Notes: generated by a model from the letters alone, not told the origin. A DNA stretch of 64,000 nt from Bacilliculturomica massiliensis (GCF_900605495.1 NZ_LR027603.1:931997-995996); one strand, 5' to 3'. Shown: positions 8,377-17,590, counted from the stretch's first letter. Translations and numbers: made by a program.

Positions 8377-9780
8377 ATGAAAAAAGATTTGACAATGGAT
8401 AAGATCGTGGCTCTGGCCAAATCCAGAGGATTTGTATTCTCAGGCTCCGAGATATACGGGGGACTGGCCAATACCTGGGATTACGGTCCGGTGGGTGTGG
8501 AGCTGAAGAACAACGTTAAGAAGGCGTGGTGGCGCAAGTTTGTGCAGGAGTCCAAGTACAATGTGGGATTGGACGCGGCGATCCTCATGAATCCCCAGAC
8601 CTGGGTGGCTTCCGGTCACGTGGGCGGTTTTTCCGACCCGTTGATCGACTGCAAGGCCTGCAAGTCCAGATTCAGAGCCGACAAGCTGATCGAAGAGTTC
8701 ATGATGGACAAATTCGGTGAAGCGGAAACGGTAGACGGCTGGGGCAATGAAAAGCTGGAAGCTTACATCAGGGAAAACGGGATCAAGTGTCCGGACTGCG
8801 GCAAAACCGATTTCACCGGCATCCGTCAGTTCAATCTGATGTTCAAAACGTTCCAGGGCGTCACGGAGGATTCCAAGTCGGAGATCTTCCTGAGACCGGA
8901 GACGGCTCAGGGTATTTTCGTCAACTTCAAAAACGTGGCCCGGACCACGAGAAAGAAAATGCCTTTCGGCATCGCGCAGATCGGAAAGTCCTTCCGAAAC
9001 GAGATCACGCCGGGCAACTTCACGTTCCGTACCAGAGAGTTCGAACAGATGGAGCTGGAATTTTTCTGCGCTCCCGGAACAGATCTGGAGTGGTTTAAGT
9101 ACTGGAAGGATTACTGCTATAACTGGCTCTCGGCTCTCGGCATGAATATGGAGCACGTTCGCATGAGAGATCACGAGAAGGAAGAACTGTCCCATTACAG
9201 CAACGCCACCACGGATATCGAGTTCCTGTTCCCCTTCGGATGGGGCGAACTGTGGGGCATCGCAGACCGGACGGATTTCGACCTGACGCAGCATCAGAAT
9301 CACTCCGGACAGGACATGAAATATACGGATCCGGTAACCAACGAAAAATATGTTCCTTATTGCATCGAGCCGTCTCTGGGAGCGGACCGCGTCACGCTGG
9401 CTTTCCTGGTGGACGCCTACAGCGAAGAGACTGTCACCGATGCGAAAGGCGGGGAGGACACCCGCGTGGTCATGAAATTCCACCCGGCGCTGGCCCCGTT
9501 CAAAGCCGCCGTCCTGCCGCTGACGAAAAAGCAGGCGGAGAAGGCGGAAGAACTGCACGCCGAACTTTCCAAGTACTTTATGGTGGACTATGATCTTCCT
9601 GGAAGCATCGGAAAGCGCTACAGAAGACAGGATGAGATCGGTACGCCGTTCTGCATCACTGTGGACTTTGACACGGAAGAGGACAACTGCGTCACCGTCC
9701 GCGACAGAGATACCATGGAACAGGTGCGTCTGCCTCTGAGCGCGATCAGGGAATACATCGAGGAGAAACTGGTTTTCTAA
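8377..9780 (+). CDS. glyS: Glycyl-tRNA synthetase (alpha2 type)
   Basis: 467-residue class IIa GlyRS that charges tRNA-Gly. The N-terminus [18 protein letters not shown] is diagnostic. Two CxxC pairs (CKAC and CPDC) form the probable zinc site, motif 2 is in [22 protein letters not shown], and motif 3 is [12 protein letters not shown]-terminal anticodon-binding domain (about 365-460) starts at PFKAAVLPL. The frame extends upstream to 8206, but those residues overlap the previous gene in another frame. ATG 8377 gives the family N-terminus, with AAGGAG about 13 nt upstream. The 73-nt gap before it is too short for a T-box leader. Confidence 0.95.
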   Translation: MKKDLTMDKIVALAKSRGFVFSGSEIYGGLANTWDYGPVGVELKNNVKKAWWRKFVQESKYNVGLDAAILMNPQTWVASGHVGGFSDPLIDCKACKSRFRADKLIEEFMMDKFGEAETVDGWGNEKLEAYIRENGIKCPDCGKTDFTGIRQFNLMFKTFQGVTEDSKSEIFLRPETAQGIFVNFKNVARTTRKKMPFGIAQIGKSFRNEITPGNFTFRTREFEQMELEFFCAPGTDLEWFKYWKDYCYNWLSALGMNMEHVRMRDHEKEELSHYSNATTDIEFLFPFGWGELWGIADRTDFDLTQHQNHSGQDMKYTDPVTNEKYVPYCIEPSLGADRVTLAFLVDAYSEETVTDAKGGEDTRVVMKFHPALAPFKAAVLPLTKKQAEKAEELHAELSKYFMVDYDLPGSIGKRYRRQDEIGTPFCITVDFDTEEDNCVTVRDRDTMEQVRLPLSAIREYIEEKLVF

Positions 9781-9903
9781 CACCATAAATATATTAATGC
9801 GGATGCGGCCGGAATGTCCGGACCGCGGGTGCCGGGCGCGAAGCGCCGGGGCGTAACAGCGGAACGGACGGCCGGCAGAAAATGAGCAGGAGGGAGAAAA
9901 GAA

Positions 9904-12534
9904 ATGGGCAAGAAGTACGTATATCTTTTCAAAGAAGGAAACGGCTCTATGCGTGAGCTTCTGGGGGGCAAGGGTGCAAACCTGGCCGAAATGACCAACC
10001 TCGGAATGCCTGTACCGCGGGGGTTCACCATTACCACAGAAGCTTGCACACAGTATTATGAGGACGGCGAGAAGATCAGCGATGAGATCCAGGCCGAAAT
10101 CATGCACTACGTCGCTGAACTGGAGAACATGACAGGCAAGAAGTTCGGCGATCTGGAAAACCCGCTGCTGGTATCGGTCCGTTCCGGCGCGAGAGCCTCC
10201 ATGCCGGGCATGATGGACACGATCCTGAACCTGGGACTGAACGACACGGTGGTAGAAGCATTTGCCAAGAAGACGGGAAATCCGAGATTTGCTTATGATT
10301 CCTACAGACGTTTCATTCAGATGTACTCCGACGTGGTCATGGAAGTGGGCAAAGCCTACTTCGAGAAGCTCATCGACGAGATGAAGGAGAAGAAGGGCGT
10401 AAAGCTGGATACCGAGCTTGACGCGGACGATCTGAAGGAACTGGCAGAGCAGTTCAAAGCTGAATATAAAAAAGAAGTGGGAGCAGATTTCCCCACAGAT
10501 CCCGTGGACCAGATGATGGGCGCCGTGAAGGCCGTATTCCGTTCCTGGAACAATCCCCGTGCGATCTATTACAGAAGAATGAACGATATTCCGTCCTCCT
10601 GGGGCACAGCGGTAAACGTACAGGAGATGGTATTCGGAAACATGGGCGATACCTCCGGCACAGGCGTTGCATTCTCCAGAAATCCTGCAACCGGCGAGAA
10701 GAAGCTGTACGGCGAGTTCCTGATGAACGCTCAGGGCGAGGACGTGGTGGCGGGCGTGCGTACACCTCAGACCATCGACCAGCTGAAGGAACAGAATCCC
10801 GCGGTCTACGATGAATTCTACAAGATCGTATATACACTGGAAAAGCACTACAGAGATATGCAGGACATGGAGTTTACCATCGAAGAAGGAAAGCTCTTCA
10901 TGCTGCAGACCAGAAACGGCAAGAGAACAGCCGCTGCGGCTCTGCAGATCGCCTGCGATCTGGTGGACGAGGGCATGATCACCGAGAAGGAAGCGGTGTC
11001 CATGATCGACCCCAAACAGCTCGACGCGCTGCTTCATCCGCAGTTTGATCCCACGGCGCTGAAGGCTGCAAAGCCTGTTGGCTCCGCGCTGCCCGCTTCG
11101 CCGGGAGCGGCCTGCGGCCAGGTAGTATTTACGGCTGAGGACGCTACGGAATGGGCGACGAAGAAGGGCGCCAAGGTCATCCTTGTTCGTCTGGAGACGT
11201 CCCCCGAGGATATTGAAGGTATGCACTACTCTCAGGGCATCCTGACTGTGAGAGGCGGAATGACCTCCCACGCTGCCGTCGTCGCCCGGGGAATGGGGAC
11301 CTGCTGCGTATCCGGCTGCGGAGAGATCAAGATCGACGAGGCCAGGAAGGTGTTTACGCTGGGCGGAAAGGAATTCCACGAGGGAGACTTTATCTCGCTG
11401 GACGGCTCTACCGGAAATATCTACGGTGAGGCCATCAAGACCGTTGAAGCGTCTATCTCCGGCAATTTTGACCGTCTCATGAAGTGGGCGGACGAGTACA
11501 GAACGCTGAAGGTAAGAACCAATGCGGATACGCCCAAGGACGCCGCTCAGGCTATGAAGTTTGGGGCTCAGGGCATCGGACTGTGCAGAACAGAGCACAT
11601 GTTCTTCGATTCGGAGAGGATCGCCGCCATGAGAGAGATGATCGTTTCCAAGAACGTGGAGCAGAGAAAGACCGCGCTGGCCAAATTGCTGCCCATGCAG
11701 AGAAGCGACTTTGAAGGTATCTATGAGGCGATGCAGGGCTACCCTGTGACCATCCGGTTCCTGGATCCGCCGCTTCACGAATTCCTGCCCCAGGACGAGG
11801 AGGATATCGCCGCCCTGGCAAAAGAGATGAAGATGGAAGTGGGCGACCTGAAGGCCGTTATCTCTTCGCTGCATGAGTTCAACCCCATGATGGGACACAG
11901 AGGATGCCGTCTCGCCGTCACCTATCCGGAGATCGCAGAGATGCAGACGACCGCTGTGATCCAGGCGGCGCTCAACGTGCAGAAGAAGCATCCCGAGTGG
12001 GATCTGGTTCCCGAGATCATGATCCCGCTGGTCGGCGAGGTCAAAGAGCTGGCTTACGTGAAGAATGTGGTCGTGGAGACCGCTGACAAGATCATCGCGG
12101 AAGCCGGGTCCGATATGAAGTACATGGTGGGAACCATGATCGAGATCCCCAGAGCGGCGCTGACCGCCGATGAGATCGCAAAGGAAGCGGAGTTCTTCTC
12201 CTTCGGTACAAACGATCTGACCCAGATGACCTTCGGGTTCAGCCGCGACGACGCCGGAAACTTCCTGGATGCTTATTATGAAAAGAAGATCTACGAGAAC
12301 GATCCCTTTGCCAGACTGGACCAGATCGGCGTAGGCAAGCTGGTAGAGATGGCCGTAGAGCTGGGCAAGCGTACCAGACCGGATATCAAACTGGGTATCT
12401 GCGGAGAGCACGGCGGGGATCCGTCTTCCGTGGAGTTCTGCCACAATGTAGGCCTGAACTACGTATCCTGTTCTCCGTACCGCGTGCCCATCGCAAGACT
12501 GGCTGCGGCGCAGGCGGCGATCAAGGCAAAATAG
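9904..12534 (+). CDS. ppdK: Pyruvate, phosphate dikinase
   Basis: 876 residues, full length. It interconverts pyruvate + ATP + Pi with PEP + AMP + PPi; in anaerobic Clostridia it serves PPi-dependent glycolysis or gluconeogenesis. The N-terminal ATP-grasp part begins KYVYLFKEGNGSMRELLGGKGANL. The central phosphohistidine domain has GGMTSHAAVVARGMG with the catalytic His at about residue 456. The C-terminal TIM barrel has the PPDK signature GICGEHGGDPSSVEF and the catalytic Cys in YVSCSPYRVP. An AGGAGGG site lies about 9 nt before the ATG. No truncation is seen. Confidence 0.97.
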   Translation: MGKKYVYLFKEGNGSMRELLGGKGANLAEMTNLGMPVPRGFTITTEACTQYYEDGEKISDEIQAEIMHYVAELENMTGKKFGDLENPLLVSVRSGARASMPGMMDTILNLGLNDTVVEAFAKKTGNPRFAYDSYRRFIQMYSDVVMEVGKAYFEKLIDEMKEKKGVKLDTELDADDLKELAEQFKAEYKKEVGADFPTDPVDQMMGAVKAVFRSWNNPRAIYYRRMNDIPSSWGTAVNVQEMVFGNMGDTSGTGVAFSRNPATGEKKLYGEFLMNAQGEDVVAGVRTPQTIDQLKEQNPAVYDEFYKIVYTLEKHYRDMQDMEFTIEEGKLFMLQTRNGKRTAAAALQIACDLVDEGMITEKEAVSMIDPKQLDALLHPQFDPTALKAAKPVGSALPASPGAACGQVVFTAEDATEWATKKGAKVILVRLETSPEDIEGMHYSQGILTVRGGMTSHAAVVARGMGTCCVSGCGEIKIDEARKVFTLGGKEFHEGDFISLDGSTGNIYGEAIKTVEASISGNFDRLMKWADEYRTLKVRTNADTPKDAAQAMKFGAQGIGLCRTEHMFFDSERIAAMREMIVSKNVEQRKTALAKLLPMQRSDFEGIYEAMQGYPVTIRFLDPPLHEFLPQDEEDIAALAKEMKMEVGDLKAVISSLHEFNPMMGHRGCRLAVTYPEIAEMQTTAVIQAALNVQKKHPEWDLVPEIMIPLVGEVKELAYVKNVVVETADKIIAEAGSDMKYMVGTMIEIPRAALTADEIAKEAEFFSFGTNDLTQMTFGFSRDDAGNFLDAYYEKKIYENDPFARLDQIGVGKLVEMAVELGKRTRPDIKLGICGEHGGDPSSVEFCHNVGLNYVSCSPYRVPIARLAAAQAAIKAK

Positions 12535-12625
12535 CATTAAAGGCGAAATTGTTTAGGGGCAGTGCCCCAAGACAGAAATTGCATTAAGATGAACCGGATT
12601 GCCTGAGGGTATTTCCGTGAAAGGA

Positions 12626-12674
12626 GATAGGGCGCGCTGTCATTCCGTGTTTGGAAGGAACGGCGCGCCCTATC
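12626..12674. repeat. Palindromic element copy 1 downstream of ppdK
   Basis: A 12-bp perfect stem, GATAGGGCGCGC (12626-12637) with its complement at 12663-12674, encloses a loop containing TCCGTGTTTGGAA. The same loop occurs in copy 2 (12923-12972), where the stem sequence differs but still pairs. It may help terminate ppdK, but there is no T-run. Confidence 0.75.
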
Positions 12675-12794
12675 TGCGTATATGGCACGCTGCGGGCTAT
12701 GGGGAAAAATCCGGCGCTATGCAGATCATTGCAGATCATCCATCATTTGCGGCAGGATCGTTTTAAGGATGTGGGGATATTGATCGTGAAAAAG

Positions 12795-12862
12795 TATCGA
12801 TGCGATGAAGGGCGCCTTCCATCCTGATGAATAGTTCTACATCAAAGATACAGAATAGGCCG
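12795..12862 (+). pseudogene. Remnant of the 3' end of an SLH-type gene
   Basis: This 68-bp stretch matches the end of the intact SLH gene (14955-15022) with six mismatches and no gaps. It keeps the reading YIKDTE-stop, but a TAT codon has become TAG, giving an in-frame stop. Everything upstream of it is lost. It shows that a second copy of the 13735-15018 gene once stood here. Confidence 0.8.
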
Positions 12863-12922
12863 CATCTCGCGGCGGCGGGACGTCTGGAACGGGTCTGTTT
12901 TGCTCGTACAAAACTCGTTTAA

Positions 12923-12972
12923 AAATAGGGTGTGCTGAAAATCCGTGTTTGGAACAATGGCACACCCTATTT
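12923..12972. repeat. Palindromic element copy 2
   Basis: A 13-bp perfect stem, AAATAGGGTGTGC (12923-12935) with its complement at 12960-12972, encloses the same ATCCGTGTTTGGAA loop as copy 1. The CGCG of copy 1 is TGTG here and the partner arm changes to CACA, so the pairing is kept by compensating changes. Confidence 0.75.
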
Positions 12973-13124
12973 GCATATGGGCAGGGCGCTGACGCTGACG
13001 CCGGCGCAGTGACTTCCGGGCAGCTGGGGAAGGACGGAACTTGAATCTCTGGCGCCGGCGACAACGCGGCACAGTGACTTCCGGGCGGCCGGGGAAGAGA
13101 AAGCGTGCCTTCTGATGAGATCGC

Positions 13125-13310
13125 GGTCTCTGGCTGAGATCTGAGTCTCTGGCTGAGATCTGAGTCTCTGGCTGAGATCTGAGTCTCTGGCTGAGATCGG
13201 AGCCTGGTGGCTGTGATCGGAGCCTTCTGGCTGAGATCGGAGCGTGGTGACTGTGATCGGAGTCTCTGGCTGAGATGGGAGTCTGGTGACTGTGATCGGA
13301 GTCTGGTGGC
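13125..13310. repeat. Minisatellite, 19-20-bp units
   Basis: About nine head-to-tail units with the core GATCTGAGTCTCTGGCTGA in the first part and the GATCGGAGCCTGGTGGCTGT variant in the second. No coding potential is apparent. Confidence 0.85.
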
Positions 13311-13413
13311 GGAGGACCAGCGCGGTCAAAATATTTCCGGATTTCGTCGAGGGGGACCGGGAGCTGGCGGCTCCGCCGGCCGATGCTGCGTCAGGGCGGC
13401 TGTATCAGGACTA

Positions 13414-13627
13414 CTGCATCACGGCAGATGCATCACGGTAGAGGAATGGGTGAGAACGGAAGAAAAAACTCATTTTCACCGAAATCGAGCCGTGTTTTAT
13501 GCGAGTTCGATTATTTTTTTCGAAAGTGGCACAAATCCTGTAAATATATAGTAAAAACAGTGCTGAAACGGCGGCGATTTAGGTGAAACAGCAGATTTTT
13601 AGCGATTCTTGCATACGGAGCAGGCCG
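13414..13627. repeat. ~210-bp intergenic element, copy A
   Basis: It is roughly 90% identical to 15064-15272. Shared landmarks are CTGCATCAC, GGGTGAGAA, CATTTTCACCGAAATCGAGC, TCGATTATTTTTTTCGAAAG, TAAATATATAGTAA and TTCTTGCATACGGA. It lies directly upstream of the SLH gene and probably contains its promoter. Confidence 0.85.
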
Positions 13628-13734
13628 CCAGAAGGGTTGGAGCAAGACAGGGAGAGTGAATAAGGCCGGAAACGCATAAATCTTTCCGGTGAGATGAGAG
13701 ATGAAGTCGAGCCCAGGTATATGGAGGAGTGACG

Positions 13735-15018
13735 ATGAAGCAGTTAAAGAGATGGACGGGGTGTTCGCTGGTTATCCTGATACTGACGGGGCTTTTTCCC
13801 GTGTCAGGTTTTGCGCAGGAAACTCTCCCCATTGACGCCCGTACAGCCAGCGTGTATGGGGAGGTTTTGACCGGAGAGATCGGACAGTACGGTATAACCG
13901 ATGGTCGTGAGGATCCGGTTAACAGAAGTCCGGCGGACAAGGGTATTCAGTATGCCGGATTAATCGACATGAATGAGGACGGGACTGATGAACTGGTGAT
14001 CTTTCGCTATGAAAGCGGCAACGCCGCCAACATTGGGATCTGGACCTGTAAAAATGGACAGGCGGTGAAAACTGCGGAGCATAACGTACCGGCGGACGGA
14101 TGGGTGATGAACTATGTCATACCCATGTCCCGTTACGGAGAAATGGCGATCTATATATACGCATCCGAAGAGTTCCTTTACATGGACGGCTCTGTATCGG
14201 ATGTGCACGAGAGAGTCATACTCGATCTGGATGACGCTTTCGCCTACGGAGAGGGGACCGTCTGGTTCTATAATGAGAAGCGGGCAAAAGCGGTGAGCGA
14301 GCTGCAGGCAGATCTGGAAAAGCGGGCGAAACAGCAGGGAGCAGGAGGCACCGGCGACACTGGTGATGCTGGTGATGCCGGCGCAGGGACGTCCGTGGGG
14401 CCGGGGACGGTAAGCGTGCCTTCCGACTGGGCCCGGAGTCTGGCGGAGGAAGCCGACGGGGCTAAAATCGTACCTGATTCCGTGAAGGCGGATTATCACA
14501 GGGCTATCACCCGGGCGCAGTTTGCCGAGATGGCGGTTCAGGCCATCGAAGCAGGAGGAATGACGCTGCCCAAGGGAGATGCCTTTGCCGACTGTTCCCT
14601 GGATTACGTTCTGAAAGCCCGGGCTGCGGGAATTGTCAGCGGCTCCGGAAATAACATGTTCGAGCCTGATTCGTTTATCCTCAGAGAGGAAATGGCGGCG
14701 ATGATCGTGAATACCTCGCAGTATATGATGAAGCAGGGAGGGTATTCCTACATCAGCGGTATCAATGACGCCGAAGCGGAAGAGTCGATCATGGCCAGAC
14801 CTGAATACCAGGAGGTATCGGACTGGGCCCGGAAGTTCATGCGTCGGGCGCAGGACGAGGGGCTGATCCTGGGGACGGGTTCAGGCTTTGCACCGCGGCA
14901 GAATACCACCTGCGAAGAGGCGGTCATCATCGCGTGGAAGGCGGCCCATCCCTATATCGATGCGATGAAGGGCGCATTCGATCCTGATAAATATTTCTAT
15001 ATCAAAGACACAGAATAG
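13735..15018 (+). CDS. Secreted protein with SLH-type domains
   Basis: 427 residues. The N-terminal signal peptide (about 1-27, hydrophobic core SLVILILTGLFPVSG, cleavage near FAQE) indicates export. The middle part (about 30-190) is unrecognised and contains an EF-hand-like DMNEDGTDEL stretch, often seen in FG-GAP or VCBS-like secreted proteins. A Gly/Asp/Ala linker (about 200-225) follows. The C-terminal half (about 255-420) has S-layer-homology features (ITRAQFAEMAVQAIEA, AGIVSGSGNNMFEPDSFILREEMAAMI), which usually bind pyruvylated cell-wall polymer. GGAGG (13723-13727) precedes ATG 13735. A degraded copy of its 3' end lies 2.16 kb upstream, so the locus was once duplicated. Confidence 0.85.
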   Translation: MKQLKRWTGCSLVILILTGLFPVSGFAQETLPIDARTASVYGEVLTGEIGQYGITDGREDPVNRSPADKGIQYAGLIDMNEDGTDELVIFRYESGNAANIGIWTCKNGQAVKTAEHNVPADGWVMNYVIPMSRYGEMAIYIYASEEFLYMDGSVSDVHERVILDLDDAFAYGEGTVWFYNEKRAKAVSELQADLEKRAKQQGAGGTGDTGDAGDAGAGTSVGPGTVSVPSDWARSLAEEADGAKIVPDSVKADYHRAITRAQFAEMAVQAIEAGGMTLPKGDAFADCSLDYVLKARAAGIVSGSGNNMFEPDSFILREEMAAMIVNTSQYMMKQGGYSYISGINDAEAEESIMARPEYQEVSDWARKFMRRAQDEGLILGTGSGFAPRQNTTCEEAVIIAWKAAHPYIDAMKGAFDPDKYFYIKDTE

Positions 15019-15049
15019 GCCGGCAGACTGGCGGGCCCGCCGGCCTATT
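15014..15049 (+). terminator. Stem-loop at the end of the SLH gene
   Basis: AATAGGCCGGC (15014-15024) pairs perfectly with GCCGGCCTATT (15039-15049), and the stop codon lies within the first arm. There is no T-run, so it may act as an mRNA stabiliser rather than a classical terminator. Confidence 0.5.
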
Positions 15050-15063
15050 GTGCATCAGAGCAG

Positions 15064-15272
15064 CTGCATCACAGCAGAGAAATGGGTGAGAATTGAGAAA
15101 AAAACTCATTTTCACCGAAATCGAGCCGTGTTTTAGGCGAGATCGATTATTTTTTTCGAAAGTGGCACAAATTATGTAAATATATAGTAATCATGGCGCT
15201 GAAACAGCGGTGATTTAGGTGAAATAGCAGATTTTTAACGATTCTTGCATACGGAACAGGCTGTCGGAGGAG
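15064..15272. repeat. ~210-bp intergenic element, copy B
   Basis: Second copy of the element at 13414-13627, immediately downstream of the SLH gene. It lacks about 13 nt near its left end relative to copy A. Because copy A lies downstream of the SLH-gene remnant and copy B downstream of the intact gene, gene plus spacer were probably duplicated as one unit. Confidence 0.85.
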
Positions 15273-15274
15273 TG

Positions 15275-15400
15275 GAAGCAAGGGGGAGGAGTTGGAACAA
15301 AGCGGGAGTGACAGTGCAGGGGGGAGTTGGATGCAAGGCGGGAGTGACAGTGCGGGAGGGAGTTGGAAGCAAGGCGGGAGGGACCGTGCAAGGCGGGAGT
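15275..15400. repeat. Minisatellite, units of about 34 bp
   Basis: Imperfect tandem units each carry GGAGTTGGA, AAGCGGGAG or AAGGCGGGAG, and TGACAGTGC. Three clear units are followed by degenerate ones. They occupy the 3' side of intergenic element copy B. Confidence 0.8.
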
Positions 15401-15517
15401 GGACAGCGCAGGAACGGAAGGAAAACAGCGCAGGGCGGGGAGATGGAGAGGGAAGCGGGGGAGGGTCTTTGCAGGCTTGCCGTGGGGCCTGGATATACGT
15501 GAGAAACGTGAATTCCG

Positions 15518-15546
15518 TTGCATTGGCTGCCGCGGGGTTGTATAAT
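15518..15546 (+). promoter_or_regulatory. Sigma-A-type promoter for the 15595 gene
   Basis: TTGCAT (15518-15523) and a perfect TATAAT (15541-15546) are separated by 17 nt. The predicted transcript starts about 40 nt before ATG 15595 and probably also carries the sigma-54 activator gene. Confidence 0.75.
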
Positions 15547-15594
15547 ATCACATAGCAAAGCAGGATAAACAGATCGATGTTGGGAGGATGCAGA

Positions 15595-16092
15595 ATGGGT
15601 TTTGTAATTGAAGCTTCAGATCTTTCAAAGGGCAGCGTAAAAGTATTTCCGTACACGTCGATGAACAGTGTGCCGGGCAGAGTGAGGGAATTGCTTGAGG
15701 GCGGAGCGGACTACGCAGTGCTTCGCTATGAAGGCAGGGAGGAGGCGGCCGTATTCTCCAGTGACGGCGTTCCTGTGAAAAACCCTGGTTTTGATGGGGA
15801 ATTGACCAGATTGTGGAAGGCTTTCTCCAGAAGTGAATACCGGCGTATCACGGGCAGTGTCGGAAGAAAGCAGAAAAATCCGCGCTACTATCATATACCG
15901 GGAGTCGAGGATTCGGCGATCTCTCTTTTTATCGACAACGAGAGCCTGACCGTCCGTAAAGTCTGCGTGGAGGAAGCGATCGGCGCCATGGAGGATCAAA
16001 ATGTGGCCGCCAATGAAAAGCAGAACGACAAATGCGGTCTGAGAGGGATATCTGTGTATGACGCCAGAGCGGGAGCGATGAAACAGGGATGA
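15595..16092 (+). CDS. Unknown protein upstream of the sigma-54 activator
   Basis: 165 residues, with no family that I recognise and no signal peptide or membrane segment. The N-terminus is GFVIEASDLSKGSVKVFPYTS. The middle (GGADYAVLRYEGREEAAVFSSDG) looks like a small alpha/beta domain. Start: ATG 15595 has GGGAGG (15582-15587) 7 nt upstream; the earlier in-frame ATG at 15577 overlaps that site. The stop codon overlaps the next gene's start (ATGA), so it is co-translated with the activator and may modulate it. That role is only an inference from position. Confidence 0.75.
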   Translation: MGFVIEASDLSKGSVKVFPYTSMNSVPGRVRELLEGGADYAVLRYEGREEAAVFSSDGVPVKNPGFDGELTRLWKAFSRSEYRRITGSVGRKQKNPRYYHIPGVEDSAISLFIDNESLTVRKVCVEEAIGAMEDQNVAANEKQNDKCGLRGISVYDARAGAMKQG

Positions 16093-17489
16093 GCGTAAAT
16101 AAAAGCGGAGGACCCATGCTCAGGCGATATGTGGAGCAGCTTCTGAGCATTTACAATTTTATAGACGGTCTTATGATCGTGAATGCGGAGGGCTATGTGG
16201 AGTACTTCGGTACCTTCCGGCCGGATGTGAATAACCTGAAGGAACAGGACGTTCTGGGAAAACACATTCTGGAGGTCTATCCGAACCTGACGGAGGAGAC
16301 GAGCAGTCTTCTGCAGGTGTTGAGACAGGGGAAACCCATCTCAAACCAATACCAGACGCTCTCTACATTCAAGGGGCAGAATATCAACGCGGTCAACACT
16401 ACCATGCCTATCAAAGATGGGGACGTGGTCATCGGCGCCGTGGATGTCTCACGATATTTGGATTCACCCTACGAGCGGCAGAATATCGCACTGACGCTGA
16501 GAGATGCCAACACTTCCGGCGCCTACTATACGGTGGACGATATCATAACCAACTCCCAGAGTATGATGATGATCAAGGAACGCATCCGCATGGTGGCGGA
16601 TACGGATTCCTCCGTGCTGATCTACGGGGAGACGGGGACTGGGAAGGAGCTGGTGGCGCAGTCGATCCATACCAGCAGCTGCCGCAGAAAAAAGAAGTTT
16701 GTCTCTCAGAACTGCGCTGCGATCCCGGCAAATCTGCTGGAGAGCATTCTGTTTGGCACTACAAAGGGAAGTTATACGGGAGCGGAGAACCGCCCGGGAC
16801 TCTTTGAGATAGCCAATGGAGGAACGCTGTTTCTGGACGAGATCAATTCCATGGAAATGAGCGTACAGGCTAAAATACTGAAGGCTATCGAAGAGAAACG
16901 CGTGACCAGGCTTGGCGGACTGGAGCCCATTCCCATCGAGGTCAAGATCGTTTCTGCCGTCAATGAAAATCCCATCAAATGCATCAGCAGCCGGAAGCTC
17001 AGGGAAGACCTGTTCTATCGTCTGAGCGTGGTCCAGCTCACCATTCCGCCGCTGCGGGAGCGGATCAACGATCTGTTTTTCATGGTCAGCCATTTTATCC
17101 GGGAGTACAATATAAAGATGAACCGCAGCATTATCGGCATTGACGAGCGCGTGGAAGCAGTCTTCAGAGAATACGACTGGCCGGGCAATGTGCGGGAACT
17201 GAAAAATGTCATTGAAGGAGCGTTCAACGTGGCTTCCTCCGATTTTATCCAGGCAAAGGATCTGCCTGAATATCTGCTGCACAATGTGGCCCGAATCGAG
17301 GAGATGCCCGGCGCGGATGTCTTTGAAGATCCCGAATTCGCCTTGGACAGGGCGGTGGCGGATTATGAGAGCAGTCTCATCCGCAGGGCGCTGTCCGAAT
17401 CGGATAACCTGGTAGAGGCCGCAAAAAAGCTGAAGATATCCAAACAGTCTCTTCACTATAAAATGGGGAAATACGGAATCGATAAATAA
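16089..17489 (+). CDS. Sigma-54-dependent transcriptional activator (PAS-AAA-Fis)
   Basis: 466 residues in the standard enhancer-binding-protein order. An N-terminal PAS sensor (about 10-125, IYNFIDGLMIVNAEGYVEYFG) precedes a central AAA+ domain (about 155-390), with Walker A GETGTGKE, the sigma-54-contact loop GSYTGA (a variant of GAFTGA) and Walker B GGTLFLDEI. A C-terminal Fis-type helix-turn-helix (about 430-466, NLVEAAKKLKISKQSLHYKM) follows. It resembles RocR-type activators of arginine/amino-acid catabolism. An intrinsic terminator follows, then a sigma-54 promoter in front of an arginine-deiminase-family gene, its likely target. Start: ATG 16089 (ATGA overlap); ATG 16116 with GGAGG 4 nt upstream is an alternative. 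Confidence 0.93.
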   Translation: MSVNKSGGPMLRRYVEQLLSIYNFIDGLMIVNAEGYVEYFGTFRPDVNNLKEQDVLGKHILEVYPNLTEETSSLLQVLRQGKPISNQYQTLSTFKGQNINAVNTTMPIKDGDVVIGAVDVSRYLDSPYERQNIALTLRDANTSGAYYTVDDIITNSQSMMMIKERIRMVADTDSSVLIYGETGTGKELVAQSIHTSSCRRKKKFVSQNCAAIPANLLESILFGTTKGSYTGAENRPGLFEIANGGTLFLDEINSMEMSVQAKILKAIEEKRVTRLGGLEPIPIEVKIVSAVNENPIKCISSRKLREDLFYRLSVVQLTIPPLRERINDLFFMVSHFIREYNIKMNRSIIGIDERVEAVFREYDWPGNVRELKNVIEGAFNVASSDFIQAKDLPEYLLHNVARIEEMPGADVFEDPEFALDRAVADYESSLIRRALSESDNLVEAAKKLKISKQSLHYKMGKYGIDK

Positions 17490-17510
17490 ATGCAGGATCA
17501 TTACCAGACA

Positions 17511-17539
17511 GGTGAAAACAGTTTTGTTTTCACCTTTTT
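17511..17539 (+). terminator. Intrinsic terminator after the activator gene
   Basis: GGTGAAAAC (17511-17519) and GTTTTCACC (17526-17534) form a 9-bp stem followed by TTTTT. It separates the activator from the sigma-54 promoter. Confidence 0.9.
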
Positions 17540-17572
17540 AATGGAATCGAACGGGATGTGTCCCTACTCTGA

Positions 17573-17590
17573 GTAAAAGGATTTTTACTG
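17573..17590. promoter_or_regulatory. Inverted repeat, possible enhancer site
   Basis: AGTAAAA and TTTTACT arms face each other about 100 nt upstream of the -24/-12 promoter, with another GAGTAAAA copy shortly after. The position suits an upstream activator site for the Fis-type regulator. A second inverted pair, CGTTG/CAACG, lies at about 17659-17673. Confidence 0.4.

Larger units (their letters stand above)
12535..13734. other. Repeat-rich region without an intact gene
   Basis: Between ppdK and the SLH gene I see no intact gene. In order it holds a palindromic element (12626-12674), the decayed 3' end of an SLH-type gene (12795-12862), a second palindromic element (12923-12972), a 19-20-bp minisatellite (13125-13310), and one copy of a ~210-bp intergenic element (13414-13627) whose partner lies at 15064-15272. 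Confidence 0.7.

Noticed and set aside
8440-12537. Very long minus-strand open frame (1,365 codons) opposite glyS and ppdK
   Set aside because: It is antisense to two unmistakable conserved genes, shows no family features, and is explained by GC-rich codon use on the plus strand.
13125-13310. Possible CRISPR array
   Set aside because: Units are contiguous 19-20-bp tandem repeats without unique spacers, and no cas genes are present.
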